A stretch of DNA of 64,000 nt from Alkalispirochaeta americana (lineage in GTDB: Bacteria; Spirochaetota; Spirochaetia; DSM-27196; Alkalispirochaetaceae), in contig NZ_FTMS01000015.1 of the NCBI RefSeq assembly GCF_900156105.1, forward strand, positions 42,425 to 106,424, in the 5' to 3' direction. The translations under genes and the position numbers were made by a program. The notes under the pieces were generated by a model. It searched no databases and was not told where the DNA came from. It was given only the letters and a program-made list of their open reading frames with translations. Positions 34,334 to 43,737 of the stretch are shown piece after piece; the stretch's first letter is position 1; every line of letters starts with the position of its first letter.

Positions 34334-35929
34334 CTATTCCACCAGGATTACAGGAATCCCTGCAATTCCGGTAACGTGCTGTGTGACGTCTCCAAGGAGA
34401 AGCCTTTCACTGGTACGGATGGTTCGTTTTCCCATGTAAATATAGTCCACTCCGCGAGACTCAGCGGTCTCGATTATCACGTCCGCCGGATTCCCCCGAG
34501 CAATCACAATCTCTGACGCAATATCGCGGGCGGCTCCCAACGCTTCCACAAGCTGATCCCGAGTGAGGGGAGGAGACTCATCAAACCGCACATGAAGAAG
34601 AACAAGATCCGCATCTAATTGTCGTGCCGTGCGTGCAGCCCGGATAAGCGCTGCCGACGAAGCCGGAGATCCATCGTAGGCGACAAGAAACCGGTGCTTT
34701 TCATGAACTGTTACCTTCGTAGGATCCGGATCCCCCTTTACCAGCATTCGCGGCGCCAGGCAGGCCGTACCAAAGGCACCCAAGGGCGCGGTGATCAGGA
34801 TGGACAGAACCGCGATTGCAAGAATGTATTCACCCCCATCCACGCCCATTGCCAGTGGTATCCCTCCAATGGCGGCCTGCACCGTCGCTTTGGCCATATC
34901 ACCAACGACCATGAAAAACCGTTCCTTGATCGTAATACGGGAGAACACCGTGGAAGCAAAGATCCCCGCCCATCGACCAACAAGAAGGCCGACGAGAACA
35001 ATTACCACTCCCCGTCCTCCCGCTTCACCGATAACGCTGATATTAACCACAGAACCAATCAGAACAAAGAGGAAAATTTCCCCTATTATCCAGACCTTAC
35101 CGACCTCGTTTCGCAGTCGCCGTGCCAGAACCGGGTCTGATTCCAGAACCACAAATCCCATGACCATCACCGCAAGGAAAGACGAGTAGGGGATGTAGGT
35201 ATCGGCAATTATCAGACCAAGACCTACCGAGAGCAACACAATAAGATCATGAACGATACTCTCCGCCAGATGACGTCGAGACAGCAGAAAGACAACCATT
35301 CGGCCTGCCAGGTATCCCATAAGCAAGCCCAGGCCGATTTGAATCGGAATATCAAGCAACCGGATAGCAAGTCCCGAACCGGCAGCGGACAAATCCACAC
35401 CCTCAACCAACCAGGCAAGGAAAATCCCGAACATCGTCACTGCCGTAGCATCGCTTGCAGTTCCTCCTGCAAGAATGAGGTCAGGTATACCCTTGTCTAC
35501 GCCCCACCCCTTTGCCTTAAGACGGAGCATCATTGGCACGATCACCGCCGGCGACGCCGCACAGATCACCCACCCAAGCAACCATGAGGTGTACCAGTCC
35601 CATCCCATGATGTAACGTGTCGCCACAGCCACCACAGCGGCCTCGATCACAGCCGGCAGGAAACCCAGCCGGATCGCAACAGATCCCTCCTGGAGGATTT
35701 TCTCGCGGTCAAGGCCAAGCCCGGCCTTGGTGAGCACCACCAGAAGTGCAAGGGTGCGAATTTGGGCCGATAGCTCCAGCATTTGCGGCGGCATTATGTT
35801 GATCATATCCGGACCAACAAGGATTCCCGCCAGAAGCATCCCGATCAGCTTGGGAAGCCCCATACGTCCAGCAATCTCTCCAGCAATAAATCCCACTGAG
35901 AGAACGAGAAGAATACCCTGAACCATCAT
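34334..35929 (-). CDS. CPA2-type cation:proton antiporter fused to a universal stress domain
   Basis: A 531-residue protein. Residues 1 to about 390 are a 12-TM Na+(K+)/H+ antiporter of the KefB/NhaA-fold family: MGLPKLIGMLLAGILVGPDMI, LVVLTKAGLGLDREKI, CAASPAVIVPMML and LILAGGTASDATAVTMFG (the ASDATA stretch carries an ion-site Asp). Residues about 405-531 are a cytoplasmic Usp domain (HRFLVAYDGSPASSAALIRAA, ARGNPADVIIETAESRGVDYIYMGKR) that usually binds ATP and senses stress. The ATG pair at 35929/35926 follows CGGAGGTATA. Likely pH or ion homeostasis; the ion is unknown. Confidence 0.88.
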   Translation of the reverse strand: MMVQGILLVLSVGFIAGEIAGRMGLPKLIGMLLAGILVGPDMINIMPPQMLELSAQIRTLALLVVLTKAGLGLDREKILQEGSVAIRLGFLPAVIEAAVVAVATRYIMGWDWYTSWLLGWVICAASPAVIVPMMLRLKAKGWGVDKGIPDLILAGGTASDATAVTMFGIFLAWLVEGVDLSAAGSGLAIRLLDIPIQIGLGLLMGYLAGRMVVFLLSRRHLAESIVHDLIVLLSVGLGLIIADTYIPYSSFLAVMVMGFVVLESDPVLARRLRNEVGKVWIIGEIFLFVLIGSVVNISVIGEAGGRGVVIVLVGLLVGRWAGIFASTVFSRITIKERFFMVVGDMAKATVQAAIGGIPLAMGVDGGEYILAIAVLSILITAPLGAFGTACLAPRMLVKGDPDPTKVTVHEKHRFLVAYDGSPASSAALIRAARTARQLDADLVLLHVRFDESPPLTRDQLVEALGAARDIASEIVIARGNPADVIIETAESRGVDYIYMGKRTIRTSERLLLGDVTQHVTGIAGIPVILVE

Positions 35930-36295
35930 TATACCTCCGGCGCTAAAATATTCGCGTCGCTTTACCCGGCCCATACCACGCCTGGCAGGACAGACGTCGG
36001 CCACAGTCCAGGCAGAATGAGATTGAGCTGGCGACGCTACAGGTCGTGTTGTACAGGGACTGTCAGCCGGAGAGGCGGTTATGTGGCGAGCCCCATCGCC
36101 AGGCGCCAATTGTTCACTGGCAGCGAGAATATAGCGGGTTCGATTCTTCCGGTCAACAGATCAAGCAGGTTCAAAGGCAGTCAGATACTCACTTCGTACC
36201 AGCCACTTCAACCGTCCCCATCAAGTCGACAAAGCCTTGATGTTGACATTTGACTCCTCTTTTTAGATGTTACTCATCGCGGAAAGTCATCGTGA
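35930..36295. other. 366-bp intergenic stretch without a recognisable gene
   Basis: Between the divergent antiporter and chrA genes. Contains the antiporter ribosome binding site at its left edge and a TTGACA (36243-36248), 17 bp, GATGTT (36266-36271) that may serve chrA. Base composition is lower in GC near the right end. Short frames within it have no features of genes. Confidence 0.6.
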
Positions 36296-37543
36296 ATGAG
36301 AAAAACTATCCTGCGCATCCAGTTCAAAATAAGGCGGCCTACCGTGAGTAGAGATACTCTCGAAACACATACCCCTGGTGCAAAATGGCCGGCGTTCCTC
36401 CGGGACGTACTGATCTGCTCCCTCGGCGCCTACGGTGGCCCCGAAGCACACATGAGCGTCTTTCTGGACCAGTTGGTGGTGAAACGAAACTACCTCACCG
36501 AACAGGACCTGCTTGAACTGATCGCACTCTGCAGTATCCTTCCAGGACCAACCAGCACACAGACAATTGTCACGATCGGCTATAAAACGGGAGGCCCTCT
36601 TCTCGCGTTTCTGACCATGCTCCTGTGGGCACTTCCTGTGCTGGCAGTGATGACAACCCTCTCTTTTCTCTATCAGTTTCTGGAAGCTCGCGAGATTTCT
36701 TTTGAAATTTTGCGTTTCATCGGGCCGATGGCAGTGGGATTTATCATTCTGGCGGCGTACCGCATCGGCAGGAAAGTTGTGGTTGACCGCACCACAGGCA
36801 CTCTGATGGCGACAAGCATGATCCTCACCTACTTCATTCGTTCGCCCTGGATCTTTCCCCTGGTCCTCGTGGCAGGCGGTGCCGTGACGATCAGCCACTC
36901 CCGGGAGAAAGAGATCTGGAAAAGGGTTTCCCTGAACCCGCCATGGCACTATCTTGCGGCTTTTTTCCTTCTCGGCCTGGGAGGTCTCATCGCAACCGCA
37001 GTCTTCCAGGAGCGCCTTATCCAGCTTGCCGAGAGTTTCTACCGGTACGGATACCTGGTATTCGGTGGAGGCCAGGTAGTAGTCCCGGTCATGCACAGCG
37101 AACTTGTGCAGATTCGCGACTACATGACTAACCAAGAGTTTCTTACCGGTTACGGACTGGTTCAGGGCCTGCCGGGACCAATGTTCAGTTTTGCCGCTTA
37201 CGCCGGTGGCATGGCCGCACGCGACAGCACCGCCCTGTACCAAATTGCAGGAGCGATCGCCGGTGGTGTCGGCATATTTCTTCCAGGGCTCCTGTTAATC
37301 TACTTCGTGTATCCCGTCTGAGAAAAGCTGAAGCAGGTTCCCGCTATCAGGATTGCCCTGGGCGGGATCGGCGCTGTCGCCGGGGGGCTCATCGCGATCG
37401 CGGCGGTGATCCTGGCACAGGCCTCAGTCGTTGGAGCTCCCGAGGCAATCGCCACGGTGCTCACAGTTTTACTCCTGGCCAGCAGGAAGATTCCCGCTCC
37501 CCTGATCGTCGTAATGGCATTGATCGCGGGGATACTGGTGTAA
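36296..37543 (+). pseudogene. chrA: Chromate transporter ChrA, interrupted by an in-frame TGA
   Basis: ChrA exports chromate. The frame up to TGA 37319-37321 gives 341 residues with both ChrA halves started: GAYGGPEAHMSVFLDQLV and SILPGPTSTQTIVTIGY in the first, YGYLVFGGGQVVVPVMHSELV and GLVQGLPGPMFSFAAYAGG in the second. It stops at ...YFVYPV, where the family continues YP-x-W-E. Beyond the TGA the same frame stays open to TAA 37541-37543 and reads EKLKQVPAIRIALGGIGAV...SRKIPAPLIVVMALIAGILV, the normal ChrA C-terminus. The TGA thus stands where Trp (TGG) is expected. Start ATG 36296 or GTG 36344. Confidence 0.88.
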
Positions 37544-37616
37544 TTCGGGGACAGCAACGTCCAGGAAAAACGCAAACTATCCCTCGCCAGTCAGAGTCAG
37601 CAGACTAAATCGCAGA

Positions 37617-38117
37617 CTAGAAGTTGATTCCGAATCCTATGGTCAAACCAATCCCGTTCAGATTGTCTGCTGCGGCAGCGCCCTCTTCGGGAGCAGTACG
37701 GTAGGCGATTCGGGCATTGATATTTGCATGCTCCGAAGCAAGCAAAGTGAACCGCCCAAAAATATCGGCCACGTTCCCGCTGTCACCGCTACCCAGCATG
37801 ATTCCTGTAGACGTCGCAAGACCTCCAACCCGGAGAACCCGGTACTCGGCAGAAAGTCCCTGGATAGATATATCTGCAGCGTTCTCGATGCTTACCTGTT
37901 CGTTGTAAACACCTATCTGGGTGTTCTCGTCGATAAAGACTCCAAACTCAAAAGAATTGCCATAGACGTCTCCATGGTCGGAATCGGTAAGATATACGGG
38001 AGTATGACCGTAGTGAACATAAAAGGTCGGTCTTCCTTCACTGTGAAGAGGCATCAGCACCGTACCGAACCAGACAGCCAGAAGACACCCGTACATGCAT
38101 AATCGTTTGTGTTTCAT
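37617..38117 (-). CDS. Small predicted outer-membrane beta-barrel protein
   Basis: A 166-residue protein: signal peptide (KHKRLCMYGCLLAVWFGTVLMPLHSEG), then alternating amphipathic strands (FEFGVFIDENTQIGVYNEQVSI, ISIQGLSAEYRVLRVGGLATSTGIMLGSG, FGRFTLLASEHANINARIAYRT) ending GIGLTIGFGINF with the C-terminal aromatic typical of barrels inserted by the BAM machinery. Function unknown. The ATG at 38117 has no ribosome binding site but a consensus promoter at minimal distance. Also present: GTG-type alternatives upstream, which I reject because they overlap the promoter. Confidence 0.75.
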   Translation of the reverse strand: MKHKRLCMYGCLLAVWFGTVLMPLHSEGRPTFYVHYGHTPVYLTDSDHGDVYGNSFEFGVFIDENTQIGVYNEQVSIENAADISIQGLSAEYRVLRVGGLATSTGIMLGSGDSGNVADIFGRFTLLASEHANINARIAYRTAPEEGAAAADNLNGIGLTIGFGINF

Positions 38118-38124
38118 AACACAA

Positions 38125-38153
38125 ACTCTATGAGCACTCCAGGGGGATGTCAA
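38125..38153 (-). promoter_or_regulatory. Promoter of the 166-residue barrel gene, leaderless arrangement
   Basis: TTGACA (38148-38153), exactly 17 bp, TAGAGT (38125-38130), then 7 nt to the ATG. The best example in the window: the expected transcription start coincides with the start codon. Confidence 0.75.
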
Positions 38154-38195
38154 GATAACGCCCCCTGGAGCAGGGGCGCAAAGACACAATCGAGA

Positions 38196-39701
38196 TCACC
38201 GGTAGATTCGTCCGAAATGCGGCTCGCCTGTAACCGTGGCCAGGGCACTGACCTCCTGCCGGGGAATCATCATGGAGATGGAGAAATGCGCCTGGCCCAG
38301 CCATATTCCTGAAAAATGTGGAGCTTTCAAGCTCCCCCCAAGCGTCGCGAAACTGCGCCGCCTTCCCAGTGCTGCAGAACCGGAAGAAGAAGAAATGTGA
38401 AACCAGGAAGAAGGATCCCACCGGGAAAAATTCTGCTCCCCCAAGCGAGGAGAATAGATCGGAAAAGATCCCTCCACGTGGTTTGAATCCACACGCCACA
38501 GCACCTCCCCCGAGGCATCCTTCAGGGTGATACGCACAAACCCATGGTAGCTTTCCTCGGGGAGGAGAAACGGTTCCTGGAACTGCAGATGGAAGAGCTC
38601 GGGCATGCCTTGGCTAAAACCACCTCTCCTGATAAATCGTTCATAGGAAGCCCTGCTTTCGGGGGTCAGATAGGGGTTTACTTCCAGAAAATCTTCGAGG
38701 ACCGGCCGGAAATCTTCACGAAGGACAACCTCTCCCTCTACTTGAACTTCAAACAGCTCGGCGTCCCGGGATTCGATCTTCACATCCTTGACCTCCACCC
38801 GATAGGCCTGGGCAACCGCGTAGAGGGCAAAGCTTCGAGAGAGGTTTCTGAAATAGAGTTGCCTTCGCAGTTCTTCGTCTGCCGCCTCAACACTGGCCAG
38901 TCCATCCACCACCAGACCGGAAGCAGACGAGCCCGAAGGGGTCGCCGCACGATCCTGGATCAGCTGCCTGGCTGGAGTAAAAAGCGGATTTTCTGCCAGA
39001 AGCGCCTCAAGCTCCTTTCGTGCGTCTGCGTTCTCACCTTCCTCGAACATCGCTTCCGCCCGGTAGAAACGTCGAATAGACGATGTGTCAGGGTCGTAAT
39101 CCGGTGCTGCCAGGTTTTCTCTTCGCAGAGGTATTCCGGCGAAGCTTGTAAACTCATAGAAAAGCCGTTCCTGCAACTGATGGATCGATGTCTCGGGACC
39201 AACAACGCGAAAGGCCCGAACAATCTCGGCCGTCTCCACGTTAAGAAGGCGCGCGTTCACCGTCATGATGCCCTGGTATAGCGAGTAGTCACCCGAAAGG
39301 AGGTAATCAGCCTCCAGAAACCGGCCTAATTGTGTCGTCTCTTCTGTGAGACCCGAGAGAAGTGCAAACTCCTGCTCTTGCAACACCTCCCGCACCACGC
39401 TACGCGAGGTAACGGTTATGTGATCCAACCGGGAAATCTGGGAGATCAGAAAATCTGTAATTGACCGGGAGCGCCAATCGGGACCGGACAAGGGCGGATC
39501 ATCTTCCCGGGTGTTCAGATCAGTGAAGTAGCTCACCGCCAAGACCCCCGATATCGAAGGGTGCTCCGCCGAAGGTTCTCTAACCTCATCTGCCGGGGGA
39601 ACACTACTGCACCCGGCAAAGAGCAAACCGGCGACACAAAGAGACCACACACAAAGACGGAAAGGAGATCCCACCATTCCTGAATATTCCGACGCATCCA
39701 T
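38196..39701 (-). CDS. Predicted lipoprotein with LPP20/CsgG-like N-part, unknown role
   Basis: A 501-residue lipoprotein: signal with GLLFAGC, followed by a region (SGVLAVSYFTDLNTREDDPPLSG, DFLISQISRLDHITVTSRSVVREVLQEQEFALLSGL, LEADYLLSGDYSLYQGIMTVNARLLNVETAEIVRAFRV) that resembles FlgO/CsgG-type 'curli assembly-like' domains. A helical repeat-like part follows (RFYRAEAMFEEGENADARKELEALLAENPLFTPARQLIQ, one TPR-like unit), then a LPP20-like stretch. Probably a periplasm-facing outer-membrane lipoprotein. ATG 39701 has AGGGGAG 7 nt upstream. Divergent from the flavin-binding protein gene at 39754. Confidence 0.7.
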   Translation of the reverse strand: MDASEYSGMVGSPFRLCVWSLCVAGLLFAGCSSVPPADEVREPSAEHPSISGVLAVSYFTDLNTREDDPPLSGPDWRSRSITDFLISQISRLDHITVTSRSVVREVLQEQEFALLSGLTEETTQLGRFLEADYLLSGDYSLYQGIMTVNARLLNVETAEIVRAFRVVGPETSIHQLQERLFYEFTSFAGIPLRRENLAAPDYDPDTSSIRRFYRAEAMFEEGENADARKELEALLAENPLFTPARQLIQDRAATPSGSSASGLVVDGLASVEAADEELRRQLYFRNLSRSFALYAVAQAYRVEVKDVKIESRDAELFEVQVEGEVVLREDFRPVLEDFLEVNPYLTPESRASYERFIRRGGFSQGMPELFHLQFQEPFLLPEESYHGFVRITLKDASGEVLWRVDSNHVEGSFPIYSPRLGEQNFSRWDPSSWFHISSSSGSAALGRRRSFATLGGSLKAPHFSGIWLGQAHFSISMMIPRQEVSALATVTGEPHFGRIYR

Positions 39702-39741
39702 AATAATCTCCCCTTCGGTTTTCTTATCAGCTTCCTCGGTG

Positions 39742-39747
39742 TAATAT
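39742..39747 (+). promoter_or_regulatory. -10 element 6 nt before the 39754 start codon
   Basis: TAATAT ends 6 nt before the ATG. The hexamer at 17 bp is TTTTCT, a poor -35. No ribosome binding site. Confidence 0.45.
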
Positions 39748-39753
39748 GGTACC

Positions 39754-40158
39754 ATGTCACGAGATAAAGTACGAGAGATCGTTCAAAGCGCTGGCTACTG
39801 CCAGATGGCCACCTCAGTGGATGGGCAGCCCCGGGTGCGTCCCATGAAGTTCGTTATCACCGATGATTTCAAATTCTGGTGCTCCACCTTTGTTATCAGC
39901 GGGAAAATGAAAGAGTTCGAGCAGAACGCCCAGGTTGAGCTCTGCTGGGTGGATCAGCAGAAGAATCACCTCCGGGTTACAGGTTCTGTCGATGTCTCAA
40001 GCGGGCCTGAAAAAAAACGGGAGCTCCTGCGTCTCCACCCCGGTGCAAAGGGACTTTTCAAGGATGAGTACGATCCAAACCTGGTCCTTGTGGAAGTGAC
40101 CCCAAGCCGGGTTCGCTGGAAAGAACACTCCTTTGGAGAGTACCACGAGGTCGAGTAG
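39754..40158 (+). CDS. Pyridoxamine 5'-phosphate oxidase-like flavin-binding protein
   Basis: A 134-residue split-barrel protein (MSRDKVREIVQSAGYCQMATSVDGQPRVRPMKFV...FWCSTFVISGKMKEFEQNAQVELCWVD). The M-A-T-x-x-x-G-x-P-x-x-R-P-M pattern binds FMN or F420 in this family. Such single-domain members are putative flavin reductases or general stress proteins. It is not a true PdxH, which is longer. A stand-alone gene convergent with a histidine kinase. Confidence 0.85.
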   Translation: MSRDKVREIVQSAGYCQMATSVDGQPRVRPMKFVITDDFKFWCSTFVISGKMKEFEQNAQVELCWVDQQKNHLRVTGSVDVSSGPEKKRELLRLHPGAKGLFKDEYDPNLVLVEVTPSRVRWKEHSFGEYHEVE

Positions 40159-40207
40159 TGATTCGGGGCACCCCTCGGCTCCACGCTGATGGGACCACGA
40201 TGTTCTG

Positions 40208-41620
40208 TCAGGGGCCGCAGTCCACAGTGACTGTGGTCCCTCCATCGCTACGCATTGAGATGGTTGCCCCCAGCTGTTTTGCCAGCATCCTGACAAGAGA
40301 AAGCCCGAATCCCCCTTGATCACCTCCATCGCTCTCCCCGGCGAACCCGATTCCATCATCGGCAATAACCAGGCAGGCGCCCCCCTCACCATCGCGGACT
40401 GTCACGCGAACGAACCCGCCCGGTCTGCCCTGAAAGGCGTATTTGAAGACGTTTGTTACCAACTCGTTAATTATTATGCCAAAAGAAACCACCCGCTCTG
40501 GTGGCATCCTGAAATCGGCAATGTCTTTCTCGATCGTAATGAGCTTGTCAGTTTTAAATACATCGACCAGTGATTCAAGGAGACTCTCCACATACTCTTT
40601 AACGGACACGCTCTGGTGGTCATCGGTGAGGAGCAGTTTCTGGTAGAGAATATGCATGCTCTCGACCCGTGAGACCGCTTCTTGCAACGCTCCTTGCGCC
40701 TCAGGGTGAACACAAAGGCCTGCCTGGAGCAACAGGAGATGCTCAATCGTGGCAATATTGTTCTTTACCCGATGATGAACCTCTTTCAAAAGCAACTCTT
40801 TCTCGTTCAGCTGTCTCTGGACCTCTTCCTCCGCCCTTCGTTGTTCAGTTATATCCCTCGAAACCCCCACAAAATAGAGAACCGAGCCATCGTCGGCACA
40901 GACAGGGGTGATCCGCCCCTCGTGCCAACGCCACGTTCCGTCGTGGTGGAGAGATCGGTATTTCGGACCACCCATGGTTTTGCGGGCAGCCAGAACCTTC
41001 TCGGTATATTCGTGAAAAAGAGCTTGGTCATCGGGATGGATGAAGGACAAAAACTCTTTTCCGGCTATAGAGCCGGGGTCGCCGCCCACAACATTCTTCC
41101 ACGAGGGGGATACATAGGAGACGATGCCGTTTAACTGCAATACCCAGATAAGATCGCCGGAATGGTTCACAAGAAACCGGAACCTCTCTTCGCTCTCCTT
41201 CAGTCGAGCCTCCGCTGCCTCGACAGCCCGCTTGTTCTCTATCACCTTGAACAAACGGCCCACCGCCAGAGGAAGAGAATCAAGGAAATCGATATACTTT
41301 ATCAGGTAGTCCGCAGCCCCCAGCTTCATCATCTCCACGGCGAACCGTTCATCACCCTGGCCGGTCATTACAATAAAGGGCACAACGATGTCTCTCTCGA
41401 GGAGAGCGATAATCACCTCCTTGCCAGTCATATCGGGGAGACTCTGATCAAGCAGGACCGCAACGGGTGAGGAGGAAGCAATTCGCTCCAGCGCTTCCCT
41501 GCCCGAGGAAACACCCTCAGCGAGATACCCGGCCTTCTCGAGAACCCTGATGATCAATTCGCGGAGCCCATGATCATCCTCAACGACCAGGAGGGTGTTC
41601 TCAGGTCTTTTTTGCTGCAT
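40208..41620 (-). CDS. Response regulator-PAS-histidine kinase (HisKA_2/HWE type)
   Basis: A 470-residue cytoplasmic protein. Residues 8-125: receiver domain with EDD (14-16), phospho-acceptor Asp58 (VLLDQSLPD), Thr86 and Lys108 (DYLIK). Residues about 145-265: PAS domain (FRFLVNHSGDLIWVLQLNGIVSYVSPSW...). Then HisKA_2 with LLKEVHHRVKNNIATIEHLL (phospho-His) and an HATPase_c domain (INELVTNVFKYAF, IADDGIGF, GFGLSLVRML). The kinase type is common in environmental bacteria. ATG 41620 chosen (MQQKRP); a start at 41638 is possible. Last gene of a three-gene cluster. Confidence 0.88.
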   Translation of the reverse strand: MQQKRPENTLLVVEDDHGLRELIIRVLEKAGYLAEGVSSGREALERIASSSPVAVLLDQSLPDMTGKEVIIALLERDIVVPFIVMTGQGDERFAVEMMKLGAADYLIKYIDFLDSLPLAVGRLFKVIENKRAVEAAEARLKESEERFRFLVNHSGDLIWVLQLNGIVSYVSPSWKNVVGGDPGSIAGKEFLSFIHPDDQALFHEYTEKVLAARKTMGGPKYRSLHHDGTWRWHEGRITPVCADDGSVLYFVGVSRDITEQRRAEEEVQRQLNEKELLLKEVHHRVKNNIATIEHLLLLQAGLCVHPEAQGALQEAVSRVESMHILYQKLLLTDDHQSVSVKEYVESLLESLVDVFKTDKLITIEKDIADFRMPPERVVSFGIIINELVTNVFKYAFQGRPGGFVRVTVRDGEGGACLVIADDGIGFAGESDGGDQGGFGLSLVRMLAKQLGATISMRSDGGTTVTVDCGP

Positions 41621-41653
41621 TTCCGGCCTACCCTCCATTACCCTGCGCCCTCA

Positions 41654-42100
41654 TTACCCCATCCCGTTAATCTGGGGAATCTGCACCACCGAGAGAAACA
41701 ACCCCAACTGACGAATTGCATGGACAAATCCTTCGTATTCCACAGGTTTGGTAATATAACTGCTACACCCCAGGTCGTGACAACGTTCAACCTCCCGAGG
41801 GTCATCGGTCGTAGTGATCATCATCACCGGAATCTTCCGCAACTCCTGGTCGGCCTTGATACGCTCCAGCACCTCCGCGCCATCGAGTTTCGGCATTCGA
41901 ATATCCAGGAGCAACACGTAGGCCTCTCCCGATATTCTTCGGGGGCCATCACCCCGGGAAAAGAGAAAATCAATGATCTCCTGACCATCGACAAAGTGGA
42001 TGATGCGGTTCACGATTCCCGCCCGGGCAAGATTTTTCCTGATCAGGTCAGCATGGCCTTCATCATCCTCGGCGATAAGTATCACCACTTCATGTTTCAT
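41654..42100 (-). CDS. Single-domain response regulator, Rcp1-like
   Basis: A 148-residue stand-alone receiver: EDD (11-13), Asp66 (LLLDIRMPKLDG), Thr94-type TTT and K (SYITKPVEYEGF). The insert after the second helix (IDFLFSRGDGPRRISG) and the PVMMITTTDDPREVERCHDLGCSSYITKPV segment are typical of cyanobacterial Rcp1-type regulators paired with phytochrome-like kinases, and the next gene upstream is such a kinase. No output domain: probably relays phosphate or acts by protein contact. SD GGAGGACC before the ATG. Confidence 0.9.
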   Translation of the reverse strand: MKHEVVILIAEDDEGHADLIRKNLARAGIVNRIIHFVDGQEIIDFLFSRGDGPRRISGEAYVLLLDIRMPKLDGAEVLERIKADQELRKIPVMMITTTDDPREVERCHDLGCSSYITKPVEYEGFVHAIRQLGLFLSVVQIPQINGMG

Positions 42101-42119
42101 GACTGGTCCTCCGCTTGTT

Positions 42120-43721
42120 TCACTCAATCTCATAGGGAATCCTCCCCCCAGGCATCCCGCAGGCAGGAAGAGAGACAATGAAGGTGCTTCCGACACCGGG
42201 AACAGATTCAACGGAAATCTTCCCGTCCAGACGGAACAGAATCTGTCGCACAGCGGTTAAGCCGATCCCCTCTCCTTGGCTATCACGAGGATCGAGCCTG
42301 TGAAATAACTCGAACACTTTCTCCTGGTGGTTTTCGGAAATCCCGATCCCGTTATCCCTCACCCGGTATATCGACCGGCCGTGCTCCAGGCAACCGCTCA
42401 CCGAGACGTCTCCCGACCGTTCCGGGTCAAGATACTTCAAGGCATTATCGATCAGATTCGAGAAGATCTGCGCTAATTGCGTGGCGTCACCGAGACACGG
42501 AGGAAGGTCTTCCACACGGAAACAGGCGCCCAGTTCTCCAAGACGGAAAGAGAAGGAAGAAGCCAGTTCCTTCATCAATGTGTTCATATCAACCGGATCT
42601 ATCTGAAGTGCTGCACGGCCCAAACGGGAGAGCTTCAACAGCCCTTTTAATAATCGATCCATCTGAACTGTACTGGTTCGTATGCGCTGGATCGAGATGG
42701 CCATTTCGGCAAGCTCTCTTCGCAAGGTGGCGACAGCGCCTTCGTCCGGCTGAATTTCCCCGTCGAGGATCGACCCCAGCTCCTGCAAGGAATACTCCAG
42801 CTCCCGGCTGAAGCCGTCTACGTTCACCAGGGGCGAACGGAGATCATGGGAGGCCACGTACACCAGTTGCTCCAGCTCCCTGTTCTTCGCCTCAAGATTT
42901 CTCTCGCTGGTACGAATTACCTCTTCGGCAACTTTGCGATCGGTAATGTCAGTTATAAATCCTTCCAGGGCGATAACCTCACCGTTGTCAGCGTAGATAC
43001 CGCACCCCTGCTCCCAGACCCATTTGGGCAGGCCTTCTTTTGTTGTGATCGGATACTCCGTAACCAGGCGGGTTCGATCCGCCAGAGCCCGTTCCCATGC
43101 TGCCTGGATAAAATCACGATAGTCCGGATGAATCACATCGTTGTAGGAGCAAACCCGATTATCCAGCAGATCCTCTGCCGCGTAGCCCGTCAGACCCAGG
43201 CACCCTTCGCTGAGAAATTCCATGGTCCAGTACCGATCATTCCGGCAACGGTAGGCAATTCCGGGCAAGTTCGCCATCAACAAGGCCAGCCGACGCTCAC
43301 TCTCGCGGAGATCTCTTTCCGCAGATTCGCGAGTCCGGGCAGTTTTGAAATGATCCTCAGCCGCACCGATTGAAGCGTCCAGCACAGCACCTGGTGCATC
43401 GTGGGGGATATACCCTCCAGGCGTGATAGCCCAGGTTCTTCTGATAGCCCCGGATTGCCCGGGATCGTAGACAAAAAGAACTGGCCCGGCACTGCAATTC
43501 TGAAGTTCCTGTAGATGGGTTGATTCCGCAGCAGAGACTAAGCCAAGGCCCACCAATACCGCGCCGATGCAGTCCCCTTGCTCACGCACAGTCTGCACGG
43601 CACCTGAGAGCGTGTTCTGATGCTGCACCCCATAGCCGCCGCACTCCAGCGATTCCCCCAGTTGCTGTACAACCGCAACCCGGTCCTCCACAAGGAGCAC
43701 ATCTTTTTTTTGCGATTCCAT
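42120..43721 (-). CDS. Sensor histidine kinase with degenerate receiver and PAS domains
   Basis: A 533-residue protein, first gene of the cluster. Residues 5-125 resemble a receiver domain (VLLVEDRVAVVQQL) but the phosphorylation Asp is replaced by Gly58 (AVLVGLGL) and the conserved Lys near the end is not seen; a pseudo-receiver. Residues about 140-265 are a PAS domain (YRCRNDRYWTMEFLSEGCLGLTGYAAEDL). DHp: VYVASHDLRSPLVNVDGFSRELEYS, then HATPase with FSNLIDNALKYL, VRDNGIGIS and GEGIGLTAVRQIL. This DHp type is the one usually paired with Rcp1-like regulators. ATG with GGAGAGGACGTGCG upstream; a C10 tract lies just before. Confidence 0.87.
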   Translation of the reverse strand: MESQKKDVLLVEDRVAVVQQLGESLECGGYGVQHQNTLSGAVQTVREQGDCIGAVLVGLGLVSAAESTHLQELQNCSAGPVLFVYDPGQSGAIRRTWAITPGGYIPHDAPGAVLDASIGAAEDHFKTARTRESAERDLRESERRLALLMANLPGIAYRCRNDRYWTMEFLSEGCLGLTGYAAEDLLDNRVCSYNDVIHPDYRDFIQAAWERALADRTRLVTEYPITTKEGLPKWVWEQGCGIYADNGEVIALEGFITDITDRKVAEEVIRTSERNLEAKNRELEQLVYVASHDLRSPLVNVDGFSRELEYSLQELGSILDGEIQPDEGAVATLRRELAEMAISIQRIRTSTVQMDRLLKGLLKLSRLGRAALQIDPVDMNTLMKELASSFSFRLGELGACFRVEDLPPCLGDATQLAQIFSNLIDNALKYLDPERSGDVSVSGCLEHGRSIYRVRDNGIGISENHQEKVFELFHRLDPRDSQGEGIGLTAVRQILFRLDGKISVESVPGVGSTFIVSLPACGMPGGRIPYEIE

Positions 43722-43737
43722 CGCACGTCCTCTCCTG

